From: Helianthus annuus
Lineage: Eukaryota > Streptophyta > Magnoliopsida > Asterales > Asteraceae
Length of the DNA: 64,000 nt
NCBI RefSeq assembly: GCF_002127325.2
Contig: NC_035435.2
Coordinates: 121,887,127-121,951,126, forward strand
Direction: 5' to 3'
Part shown: positions 1 through 10,543 of the stretch, piece after piece
Position numbering within the stretch: position 1 is the first letter of the stretch
Layout: each line of letters begins with the position of its first letter
Translations under genes and position numbers: made by a program
The notes under the pieces: generated by a model
What the model was told of the DNA's origin: nothing
Database searches by the model: none
The model's input: the letters and a program-made list of their open reading frames with translations, nothing else

Positions 1-1830
1 ATTTTAGTAGTTAAATGAACGTTGTGGGTGTGTTCCCTATATAACCCTCACGAGACCTACTCGTCCTCCCAAGCTATTGGGGGGTTTAAAAGGGCTTGTT
101 GCATACGCTAAATGCAACCGTGATTCCTACGAAAGTGAGTTAGGATTTGTTATTGTTGTACATTTTTTTCCACAAAAATCAAGGTAATTTAACGCATGAT
201 TTGGTAACACTTTCATAAAAATGGTAGAACTAAGTAGCTAACAAATTTCAATGGTTGTGAGAAGCATGCTTCTACACAAGGGTTATAATTTGTAGGTACA
301 TCATGTTCGCGGGACAACCGTTTTTGTGAAGGGAAGAAGAAGACAAGGGCATCAAGCGACAAAAATCAGGTGCATACATTTCTTTTTACTTTTGATTTTT
401 AGTTAGCGAATAAGTGTATTGTAAATTGTATGTTATTTTCCGGGGTGAAATTTTGGGGAGGTTAGCTGTGTCACATCCCTCGTGCGTTTTAAAAACTCTA
501 GTTCTTACACATTGAGGACAATGTTTACCTCAAGTGTGGGGATGGGGGAGTAAAAGTTTTCGATTTTTGACCCATTTATTTAAACACTACACATTGAGGA
601 CAATGTTTACCTCAAGTGTGGGGATGTGGGCAAAAATTTCAAAATTTTTTCAAAAAAAATGTCTTTGTTTGAAGCGATCTAAAAAGCACAAGTAACTAAG
701 TTAACGAGGGATGACACAACCCATTTGGTCTTTTGTCATGGTCAAGTTCAAGTTAATAGCATAACGGGTATTTAGCGGGTGGTTATTTGGGAGTAATTCC
801 CCTAAGAAACTAGCACATCATGCATGTCGCATGCCATACCTTTTATGTATGTGAGGTTTTGAGCCACTTTTACATCATAGAATTACATATTTATGTTTCT
901 TTGTTTGAGTGGACCATTAGTCATGTATTGTAGAACTTGCATCTTTTGATACGTTTGAGACCATAGACCGAATACAAGCACGAGAATGATTAAGGCATTA
1001 GGTGAACCTTTTCCTTTAAAACCATTTATCCATCCTTACCCAAATAAATCCCCTAGTCGCCCACTTTGAGCCTAAACCTTTCGTTTGACCAACCCATTTA
1101 GCCCACACCCGTTAAACCTTTTATTTTTAAACCCGTGTGATGAAAATTCGATTATAAGTCTATTTGATTGTATAGTTGTGTTTGCAAAAAAATCAATTAG
1201 AAAATGTTGCGAAAGAAAAAGAGAATAGAAAATTGTCGAGAAAATACAAAAATATGAGTTATTAGTTGTTGAATAAAAGGGCGGAAAAAAAATCGTTTCC
1301 TCGTAGTTGATGTCTATAGTTAGTTTTGTTTAGAGTAGTTGTTTTGTAATAAAAATTGAATTTTCATCACCTTAGCCACGTTAAAATATCCCATTTCCTA
1401 CCCTTAGCCTAGCCCTGTTACAACCCTTACAAAGACCTTATGACTTGTGCTTAGTATTCGTGATCGGTGGTGGAGAATGATTGAGTTGCAAGCCTATGCG
1501 GGTACGTGTTCTAATCGGTTTTGAGCGATTAATTGATTGAAGTGCTAATACATTATACACATTAGCCAAATGTAAGCCGAGTAGAGTGAACATTGTGAGG
1601 GATGTGCATAACTTGCTAGTTTTACGGGCGGGTTAATCTTGGATAACCATTGTATATGTGAATGCTCACTTTATCGTTAAATATGTTGTAAATTGTAAAA
1701 GGTTTGAACTTTTGTATGACAATAGGCCTTAACCTTCGTCTCGGGAATGGGAAGTGTATTCCTTGTTCGACCCATGTGAAAGTGAAAAACATATTTGCTT
1801 GAGGGCAAGCAAAAGACAAGTGTGGGGATG
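1..1830 (+). mobile_element. 3' internal region of an Athila/Tat-type gypsy retrotransposon (partial)
   Basis: No gene survives here. The stretch is the untranslated 3' internal part of a gypsy element whose LTR follows at 1831. It is closely matched, in reverse orientation, by 34368-36250, which lies between the body and LTR of a second copy. A block of about 78 bp containing the words ACATTGAGGACAATG and CAAGTGTGGGGA is repeated twice (about 505-625). This type of sequence is typical of the non-coding region before the 3' LTR in plant Athila/Tat elements (family knowledge). The purine-rich AAGTGTGGGGATG at 1817-1830 is the likely polypurine tract. The element is cut by the window's left edge, so gag and pol are not seen. 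Lineage assignment is from motifs and layout, not a search. Confidence 0.7.
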
Positions 1831-3367
1831 TGATACGTGGTCAAAAACTGGTTATCGTTTGTGCTTAAGTTGATGTTTTTACATAGCTTTTAATCTTGAA
1901 TAGCCTACTTTTAATGGGATTCGTGTTTTACAGGTCTAAAAGAGTTTAAGGATCTAATCGGGAGCTAAACGGAGCACCGGGACGTGAATCGGATCAACGG
2001 GGGGTGTGAAATGAACAAAACCGGGTTAATCACGAAGATTGGATGTGTTTTGGGAATGTTAATGGATTTAAAATGAATATATTGGAAGATGGCATGATAG
2101 AGGGCTGAATTACGAGTACGTGGGCGAAAACGGTGAGTAAAACGGAGCTATAACGAAGAAGTTATGAAGAAAACAGTTTCGGACAAAACAGGAAAAACTA
2201 GAGGTCGTCGGGGACGGGCTCTAGGCCGTCGCCGACGGGCTCTAGAAAGTCCCGTCATCAAAAGGTGCCCGGAAACAGCCAAACAAGCCGTCGGATGGAT
2301 TTCAGAGATCTGGAGGCCGTCGGGGACGGGCTCCAGGCCGTCGGCGACGGGTTGTGGTTTGCTGAAACGCGAAGTTTGGTGTTTGGGTTGTCGGGAACGA
2401 TTCTAATTGGTTGGGGAGCCATTAAACTCGTAAGTTACAACTTATGAGGGTTGGAATCTTCATCTTGGAGCCATCAAGCACCTATCTTTCATTACCAATT
2501 CACCATCCATCATCACTATCACCCGAATCATAATCCAAATCAAGATCATCACCATCAACCATCCTTAATCACCAATTCCTCCATAAACCCTAATTCTCCA
2601 TACTTCACCATTACCAATCATTCCACAAACCCTAATCACCCACCATTCATTCATCCATCAAGCTTCAAGATGCTTTCATTCACGTTCCAAACATCCGGTG
2701 ATCAAGCTTCTTCAACCATGAGCGGCTAATCATCTCGGTTTCACCCCGGTGTAGGTAGTTGTTAATTCTAGGGTTTCGAATTGTTCTTGTTTCAACTTAG
2801 TGACAATTTGTGTTTGATTTTTGAAACTTTTGACAATAGTGTTACATTTGTTGCGAATTCGTAAATTGTCGAACGATGTTAAAAGTTATGACTTTGCGAA
2901 ATGGTGATATGTAATTGTGCATTGTCGTGGTTAGGATTTACTTGTGTTGATTAGAAAGTGTATTCTTGTCCGTTCTTCGGGACGTTGATAGTTATTATCA
3001 CCTAAGTCACGGTACACTAAATCCGTTAATCGAATGCATTTGAGTTGAATCTAAAACTTGTAGAAATCCTAGGTTAGCAATTACTGAAACCGGGTGTGAT
3101 TCCTTTTATTATTATTGTTCTAGCAACCAATTTTCTCGTAAGCATTAATCATTAGTTATTAACCAATTTAATCAATTCACTTAGTTTAACTTCACTTTTC
3201 TCAATTAAACAAAAACATAAAAATATATCTTAGCAAGCTTCATAATAGTGACAACCTTCATAATTCAATCAAATCCATACACAAACCACATACTCTTCGT
3301 GGTTCGACCCCTCACTACCACTAGCTATTTGTTAAGGGTAATTTGGGTATATAAATTTTATCTTTGG
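1831..3367 (+). mobile_element. LTR of the Athila/Tat-type gypsy element, 3' end truncated
   Basis: The LTR begins TGATACGTGG right after the purine tract and matches, in reverse, the complete LTR at 33004-34367. Its last shared bases are near 3367; compared with the complete copy it lacks roughly the final 20 bp ending in CCGATCA. The following base belongs to a copia gag, so the boundary is a truncation junction and not a clean insertion. The LTR carries repeated GC-rich words of the form CCGTCGGCGACGG at about 2205-2355. Short open frames inside it (for example 2164-2406 and 2451-2729) have no recognisable protein features and are treated as chance. Confidence 0.75.
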
Positions 3368-3370
3368 TCG

Positions 3371-4162
3371 AATGGTTATCAGGGGGTAAGAATTATCCAA
3401 GAAAGAATGTTCAAAACAAACGATTTGTAGAGAAGAAAGTATTTGTGAAAAGTTCGAGTTCGAGTTCACTTTCTGATGAAGAACCTAAAATCTTTTCAAA
3501 ATCAAACAAAGAGTTCTTTGAGGAGAAGGCCTCACAACCTCAGTCTGAGGGTACAAGCAGGGTAGTTGACACCCGAACATGCTTTAAATGCAATCAGGTT
3601 GGACATATTGCACGAAAGTGTACCAACTTGAAATCCAAGACTGAAGCTGTTACAAGTCCAAGAAAGAAAGATGATGTGAAAGGGAAAGCACCAATGTTTG
3701 TTGAGAAAAATGTTTTGAAAAATGAAAACATTAAATTCAAAACTGAACCTACTAAAAATGTGGTAACTAAAAACGACAGATTTTACAAAAGAGTTGCCTC
3801 ATCTCAACAAACTTGGAAGCCAAAAGGTGTTGAGCAGAAAGCAAGTTCTCCAAAACCAAAGGTTTCTGAGACTGAAAAATCATCATCTTCGACCAAGAAG
3901 ATGTATGTACCTTTGGATTTGTTTGAGAAACTTCAGAAACAAAAATCAACTTTTGTAAAGAAGTATGTGGTGAAGAAAGACCAATCATCTGGTCAACCTC
4001 CGAAAAAAGATGCTCCTTTATACAAAGAGGTTGAGATTGGGTCTGAGGAGAGTTTGAAGATAAATGACAAAAGTCCTAACCGCTCTACACAAAAACAACT
4101 CGCATCAATGTCAAGTTACCCGAGTCAAAGGAGGCTTGGGTAGCATCAAAATCTAATTAAAT
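3371..4162 (+). pseudogene. copia gag, N-terminally truncated, with zinc knuckle
   Basis: This is the C-terminal part of a retrotransposon capsid/nucleocapsid polyprotein. The visible landmark is a CCHC zinc knuckle (CFKCNQVGHIARKC) at 3580-3621, a nucleic-acid binding motif. The rest is lysine/serine-rich and low in complexity. The N-terminal capsid part is absent because the element is truncated at about 3367. The main frame ends at 4143, but the residues EAWV that mark the gag C-terminus in the related minus-strand element (26240-26435) reappear in a different frame just before TAA at 4160-4162. A frameshift in the last ~100 bp is therefore likely. It is related to, but clearly diverged from, the gag at 26435-28591. 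Confidence 0.7.
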
Positions 4163-4173
4163 ATTTTTAAAAT

Positions 4174-7100
4174 GTGCAGGGGCTTCCAAGATCCGTTTCA
4201 CGTTGGATTATGGATAGTGGAGCTTCTCGGCACATGACAGGAAAGACAGCATTACTGTACGACGTAAAGAATATAAATGGAGGTTATGTTGGATTCGCGG
4301 GTAATCAAGGTGGTAGGATTATTGGTGAAGGAACGCTATCCAATGGGATTGTGACGTTTGAAAGAGTTAACTACATTGCTGAGCTGGAGAATAATCTGCT
4401 AAGTATATCGCAGATTTGTGACAGGATGTATACCACTCACTTCACTGACAAAGAGTGTTTGGTCTTCAAGCCAGGATTTGTTGTCCCTGAGGAATGGATC
4501 ATCATGAGGGCACCAAGAGTCAATGATCTGTACGTGTTGGATATGAGTGTAGCAACGACAACCACGGGTCAGGCTCATTGTTTTGTGTCGAGAGCAACTG
4601 AGAAAGAATCAAGATTGTGGCACCGCAAGATGGGGCATAAACATCTAAGAAAAATGAATCACTTGGTGCACAATGATTTGGTTACAGGAGTTCACATCAA
4701 AGGTTTTCATCTGGAAGGGGAGTGCATTAGCTGTGTTAAAGGTAAGCAGAAGAAAAAGTCACACCCCAAAAAGCAAGTCAATTCAGTTTCAAGACCTCTG
4801 GAAAGACTTCACATGGATTTGTTTGGTCCTGTGAATGTCAAAAGCATTACAGGAGATTACTACTGTTTGGTCGTTACTGATGATTATTCCAGATTTTCGT
4901 GGGTATCTTTCCTGAAAACGAAGGATGAAACATTTGATAGTTTGATGGCGTTGTTCAAAAAGATTGAGAATTTGTACCAGAGGCGTATCAGAAGAATTTG
5001 AAGTGATAATGGTATTGAATTCAAGAACAACAAGATGGAAGAATTTTGTGAAGAACGAGGTATATTGCATGAGTTTAGTGCTCCGTACACTCCGCAGCAG
5101 AATGGAGTCGCAGAACGCAAAAACCGGACACTAATCGAGACGACTAGAACAATGCTCGCAGATTCTAAACTTCCGATAAATTTTTGGGCAGAAGCTATTT
5201 CCGCCGCATGCTATACGCTCAACAGAGTCCTCACTGTCAAGAAATTCAACAAAACGTGCTTTGAATTGATCAATAACCGCAAGCCTAATTTGAAGTATCT
5301 TGAACCGTCCGGGTCACCCTGTACGGTAATAGAACCTTTTGGAAAGTTTGGTCCGAAGTGCATTGAGGGTATATTTGTTGGATATGCAAGTCCTATGCGA
5401 CGTGTCTTCGTTCCAAGTGAAAAGCGGATTATTGAAGCTGCAAATGTTGAATGTCAAGGTCATACGATGCCGCCGCAGAACCCTGGAGATTCATGGCGTT
5501 ATCATTACGACACTCTGTGGGATTCGTTTGATGTGATGGAAGAACCTGAAGATGAAGAAGATTTCTTTGACGAGTTGGATATTCTTAGAGATTATGAGTC
5601 ATCAGAGGAAAGATTTCCAGCTAAGTATTCTAGGCGATCACAGCAAACTTCAAATGACGATGAAGCAGGTCCTAGTAATACTGGAGAACATGATGATACT
5701 CCACAAACTCCCGATAATCAGACGGCAACAAATGAAGAATTATCACTTGATATCGGTCCAACATTTGATCATGGTGATTCAGAGTCTGAAGGGGAGCAGA
5801 TCCAGATTTTAGATCAAGCAAATCCTATCAGTGAACAAGGTGCAAACCAAAATGTTACTAATCTGGAAGGTGATGTAGATGTTCCGAGTGAAGTAATGCC
5901 AAGAACTCTTTCATATCATCCAGAGGAGCTGATCATTGGAGAGCTGCAATCAGGCGTTCGCACCAGACATCAAATTGACCAAGGGCTTACAAGTTGTTAT
6001 TCTACAGTAACACCTTTACAAACTGAATTTTCATTGAGTTGTTTTATTTCACAGATCGAACCTCGAACTTACAAAGAGGCGCTTACTGAAGATTCTTGGG
6101 TCAACGCGATGCAAGAAGAATTGAACCAGTTTGAAAAATTGGGTGTCTGGAAACTGGTGGATCTGCCTGATGGTCACAGGAAAATCAACACCAAATGGGT
6201 GTTCAAGTGTAAGAGAGACGACAGAGGAGTTGTTGTGCGAAACAAAGCTCGACTCGTTGTTCAGGGCTTTAGTCAACAGGAGGGAATCGATTTTACTGAA
6301 GTGCACGCTCCTGTGGCACGACTAGAAGCAATCAGATTTTTCCTGGCATTTGCATCTTGGAAGAACTTCAAAGTATATCAACTAGATGTGAAATCGGCGT
6401 TTCTTTATGGGAAGGTCAAAGAGGAGGTATATGTCAGACAGCCACCAGGCTTTACCGATCCATTCCACAAGAACAAGGTTTATTTGCTGGACAAAGCACT
6501 GTATGGCTTACACCAGGCCCCGAGAGCTTGGTACGAGACTTTGTCTCAACACCTTCTAGCCAACAGGTTCGTTCGTGGAAAAGTGGATGCCACTCTCTTC
6601 ACCAAATAGGTCGACGGACATCTTTTGATAGTTCAAATATATGTGGATGACATAATCTTTGGGTCAACAAATGAGAACTTGTGCAAAGACTTTGAACAAG
6701 TTATGAAGCAAAAATTCGAAATGTCATCGATGGGGGAAATGAAGTTCTTCTTGGGACTCCAAGTTGATCAACTACCTGAGGGAATTTTCATTCACCAGAC
6801 AAAGTACGTTCATGATATTCTAGAAAAATTCGGGATGTCAAGTTCTACTCCTGCTGCAACCCCATTGGCAACAAATCATGGGATTCACCCAGATCTCACC
6901 GGAGACAGGGCGGATGAAACACTTTATCGTTCCATGATCGGTTCATTGATGTACTTAACTACTTCAAGACCCGACATTATGTATCCAACGTGCCTTGCAG
7001 CAAGATTTCAATCTAACCCTAGAGCTTCACACATGATCATTGTGAAAAGGATATTACGCTACCTGAAGGGAACTCCATCGTTGGGGTTTTGGTATCCTAG

Positions 7101-7683
7101 AAAAGGCGACTTTACGCTCGAAGGGTATTCCGACTCGGATTTCAGATGCTGCAAAGTCAATGCAAAATCAACAACTGCAGGATGCCAGTTCTTTGGACCT
7201 CGCTTGGTTACCTGGCAGTGTAAGAAACAAATGTCTGTGGCACTATCCACATGTGAAGCGGAGTACGTGTCTGCCAGCAGTTGCTGCTCTCAGATCCTGT
7301 GGATACAACAACAGATGCGCGACTACGGTTTGCAGTTTCTTAACATACCTCTTTTTGTTGATAATGAGGCCGCAATTAATATAACAAAGAATCCAGTCCA
7401 TCACGCTAAAACTAAACATATAGAAATTCGTCATCACTTTATTCGCGATTGTTTCGAGAAAAAGTTGATACGAATTGAGAAAATCCACACTGACGAGCAA
7501 AAAGCTGATCTACATACCAAAGCATTTGATAAAACACGTTTTAAATATCTTTTAAAACTAAATGGTATGATGCTTTTATCGGTGTCGGATGGAATCATTG
7601 GCGTTGATGAGGATACCACTATAGATGATGTTGAAAAACAATCTGCAATGGTTTATCGATTTTTTACCTGTTTTGGTCTTTAG
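4174..7683 (+). pseudogene. copia pol (protease, integrase, RT, RNase H) with two in-frame stops
   Basis: This reading frame encodes the copia replication enzymes in the standard order. Protease is recognised by DSGAS near 4216. The GAG-pre-integrase zinc finger follows (H-x-H then CxxC, about 4620-4740), then integrase (HMDLFGP at about 4810, SDNG at about 5002, TPQQNGVAERKN at about 5090). Reverse transcriptase spans about 6060-6900, with YVDD at about 6640. RNase H spans about 7110-7540, with STCEAEY and the C-terminal DLHTKAF region. The frame is continuous except for TGA at 4999-5001, where an arginine before SDNG is usual, and TAG at 6607-6609, just before the VDGHLLIVQIYVDD block. Both look like single substitutions. 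The protein stops at 7683, immediately before a purine-rich GGGGGAGA. It cannot produce a full polyprotein as it stands. Confidence 0.9.
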
Positions 7684-8960
7684 GGGGAGATAGGTATATT
7701 TGTATATACTTTCAGAAAATCCAAAAACAATAAAAAATTGAAAAACCCAAAAACATGAGAAAATTCCAAAATCCAAAAACAGTAGAAAAATGAAAAAGAG
7801 CTTGTGTAAAAAGGGAAAATGATAGTACATCAGCTAGACTGTTACGGTACGCTAAAGATTTGTAAAGTTTTAAAAGGATTAAACAGTCCCACTGATGATG
7901 TGTCGATAGGTTTTTACACATTTAGTAGATTTATTCGGGATATAAACCTAAAATTTCAAACTTGCGTAATTCGTGGGGAACACTACTTGGATATATAGGT
8001 AACCCCTAAAATCTCGTTTGAAAGGTCCCTTATTCTGAGATACTAGGTCTTTATACTCAGTGATATCTGGGGTATTATTCCGGGACTTCTGCTGAATGGA
8101 AGTTCTGACCTAGTTCCCGAATAATACTTTCCGCAAAATGCTTGAGACATAGCATCGCCCTCAGCAAATTGATGAAACAATAAAATTGATAGTCATTGCT
8201 GTTGTAACAAAAGATCCTCTAAAGGGGATACACCGAAAAGTCGAAGCCTTCATCTCTTTGCGTATACGGAAGTATTGACCTGAGCTCTCACGGCCCTCGC
8301 ATTTAACCCCTTACAGATATCATCTGTGGTATACTCACATGTAAGACTGAATATTGGGATCTGGATACGGGAGTATATTGAAGAGGTGGGACACATGAAT
8401 GAGTTAAGTTCCTAAGACATCTAAATCCTATCCTGAATAAATTGAAATCTGTGTGAAAAATTAAAATGGACCAGTATATCGACAATCTATGTGAATTGTT
8501 TAATTCTAAGTATGAATTTAAGCTTAGCGGTACTTGTAACGTGTCAGCGGCTGATATGATTCCCTAACACGCTCACCAAAAATATGTTTGTAAATAGTTT
8601 ACTTTCATTACATTCTGTACTTTAGTTTCTGATCATTCATTTCTAGTTTAGTTTGTGCATTTAGAAAATCCAAAAAGATTTTTCTTTTTCTGCTTTATTT
8701 TTTGACAAACCAAAGCAGAGAGTTGATCTTCAGATTCGCAGTTTGATGCAGATGCAGGAAGTTGTTCTGAACTGGAAAATGAGTTGGGAGCTAATCTTGA
8801 TAAAAACAGAGAAAATGAAAAGTTCATGCAAGTTCATTAATTTGAAACTTGTAAATTTTCAGAAAAAGTTTGATCAAAATATCAGTATGTTTTGTCTCGG
8901 ATCAACCAAGGTCATTAAGTTGAACTTGGTAGGCAAATTAAGTACCTAGGGTCATTCATT
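7684..8960 (+). other. conserved non-coding region after copia pol
   Basis: No coding frame is convincing here. The stretch is clearly homologous, in reverse orientation, to about 24600-25740 of the minus-strand SIRE-type element. Shared stretches include the segment around TATATCGACAATCTA (about 8475), the words around GGGACTTCTGCTGAA (about 8080) and the AC-rich AAAATCCAAAAAC run after the pol stop. The region begins with a purine-rich TTTAGGGGGAGA directly at the pol stop. Retention across two elements whose coding parts have diverged and decayed suggests a role in RNA function (packaging, 3' processing or reverse transcription), but that is inference. Confidence 0.6.
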
Positions 8961-9117
8961 TGAACCTAGATACTTAAGTGGATTTCTTAAACACTGATAA
9001 AGTCAAAAGGTCAAAAAGTCAAACTGTTTGAAAGTCAAAGGTTACTTGGTTCGAACAGGCTAGCCGATCGGCCAACATTGCTAGCCGATCGAACAGCCAA
9101 GCCGTTTCAAGGACACC

Positions 9118-9127
9118 TATAAATAGG
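9118..9127 (+). promoter_or_regulatory. TATA box upstream of ORF3
   Basis: TATAAATAGG lies about 137 bp upstream of the ATG of ORF3. It is preceded by two AGCCGATCG words and by AGCCGATCGGCCAACA (about 9062-9077). The same 16 bases occur in the 3' LTR at about 22710, where a TATAAATAG also follows. The match suggests that the ORF3 promoter derives from, or resembles, an LTR U3 promoter. Transcription itself cannot be seen from sequence. Confidence 0.55.
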
Positions 9128-9263
9128 TGGTCAAGGAACAGTCAAACGGTTACACAGTTCGATCGAACTAACTTATTCTCTCTCAAATTTGTCACTGATT
9201 TCTCTTGATTCTTGATTTTCTTTGCATTATTACATTGGATTGTTGGTTTGCTCATCATTCTCA

Positions 9264-10543
9264 ATGGCAAAGGTATGATTTCACATTCAAATCTCATCAA
9301 TTTCATCACTGTTCTTCTTGTTCTTCACTGTTGGTACAATAACCTTAGATTTAGGAAGATTGAACAAGTTCTGATGAATTTTAAGCAGAGAGTTTTGTTC
9401 GGAATCATTAGATCTACAAGTTTACCGGTTTAATTTGTGTTAAATCTTGCTTAATCTTGATAGATCTAGGAATTTGTGTGTTCGGTAGTCGGAGAGCTTT
9501 ATGTGAAATTAAACACTGTTTAGAATGAATTAGACAAAGATAAACATAGGGTTTTGATCGCGACAACATTAGGAACATGGATCTGTGCTCAATTTGTGAT
9601 AATTAGCATAAAAATTTTTGAATCTTCTGTTTGTGTTCATGACTGTTCTTAAATGAAAATGCCAGCCGATCGACTAGACCAGCCGATCGGACAGCAATCA
9701 TAAAGTGTTTCGCTTGTGTTGTTGAATAGGGTAGTTCATGTCTTGAAAATTGTGCCAACAAATGCTATGAAATCTTTGTGTTAGAATGTTCAGATGTATG
9801 CTAGTCGATCGAACAGCACCTGCTAGCCGATCGAACAGCATTTGCTAGCCGATCAAACATCATTGCTAGTCGATCAAACAGCATATTATCATACCTTATT
9901 TTCTGAACAAAGTGCTAGTCGATCGAACAGCATTGCTAGCCGATCGAACAGCATTGCTAGCCGATCGAACAGCATTGCTAGTCGATCGGACAGCATCCTC
10001 TTCTTTACATAGATTTCTGTGCAAAGACTACCAACCGATCGAAAAGCATCTGCTAGTCGATTGGACATCATTTGTGAAAACACCATTGACATAGATTGCT
10101 AGCCAATCGAACAGCATTGCTAGTCGATCGAACAGCAATTTATCATACATTGTTATCAGAACAAGTGACAGTTCGATCGAACAGCATTTCTAACCGATCG
10201 AACAGCATCTCTTATTTGATTCAAGAAGACATGCTAACCATTCGAACAGTCACTATCTCTTTGCACATTTCTAACTGATCGAACAGCAATGCTATTCGAT
10301 CGAACAGGCCAGTCGATTCTCTAGTATTATCACATAAAGAATTTTAGTGTTAGAAAAATTTTCAGAAAATTTCATTTTTCATCCTTATGCCTCTATATCT
10401 GTACAAATGATTAATAATGTATATACTTACAGGGAAGAGGAAAGGATACAGACAAAGGTCATAATGTACATTGTGTAATTGATGCTGACACCACGAGTGG
10501 TACGGTGGTAGAAAAGATGGCAAAATTCTTGAGAGAAAGCAGA
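9264..10543 (+). CDS. SIRE ORF3, first exons (interrupted by a gypsy insertion)
   Basis: Exon 1 is nine bases, ATG GCA AAG (9264-9272), followed by a GT donor. Exon 2 starts after TACTTACAG at 10433. Joining them keeps one frame, which runs for 37 codons to 10543, where the gypsy element starts. The frame resumes after it at 18216; the target duplication GCAGA is counted once. The 1160-bp intron is filled with repeats of a CGATCGAACAG word. Support for the splice model is that both sites are canonical, the frames join exactly, and the resumed frame encodes residues continuous with a recognisable block (FLRESRVAKAL). An mRNA would be needed to prove it. The protein's function is unknown; see the entry for 18216-22561. 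Confidence 0.65.
9660..10310. repeat. array of CGATCGAACAGCA-type repeats inside ORF3 intron 1
   Basis: About twenty imperfect copies of a word of the form GCTAGCCGATCGAACAGCA occur here, many about 23-24 bp apart, sometimes with GTCGATCG in place of GCCGATCG. The densest part is 9795-9995. The CGATCG core is palindromic and CpG-containing. Related words lie upstream of the ORF3 TATA box (9055-9110) and in the 3' LTR (22690-22725). Chance frames with repeated residues in this tract are artefacts of the array. Confidence 0.85.
10539..10543. repeat. target-site duplication (left) of the gypsy element
   Basis: GCAGA directly precedes the LTR start TGTGACATC. The same five bases directly follow the last LTR base at 18210 (18211-18215). 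Five bases is the usual duplication length for gypsy integrases. The pair fixes both ends of the inserted element and the exact interruption point of ORF3. Confidence 0.85.

Noticed and set aside
2164..2729. Three short plus-strand frames in the Athila/Tat LTR, one His/Asn/Pro-rich
   Set aside because: They lie in an LTR, follow its repeat composition, and show no recognisable domain.
8960..9264. Reading the ORF3 promoter region as a complete LTR of a separate element
   Set aside because: No TG...CA boundaries, no primer site and no partner LTR; only a 16-base block and the TATA layout match the real LTR.
9660..10310. Regularly spaced repeats that could suggest a CRISPR array
   Set aside because: The repeats are imperfect, spacing is only a few bases to ~25 bp with no unique spacers of constant length, and the region is an intron in a plant retroelement.
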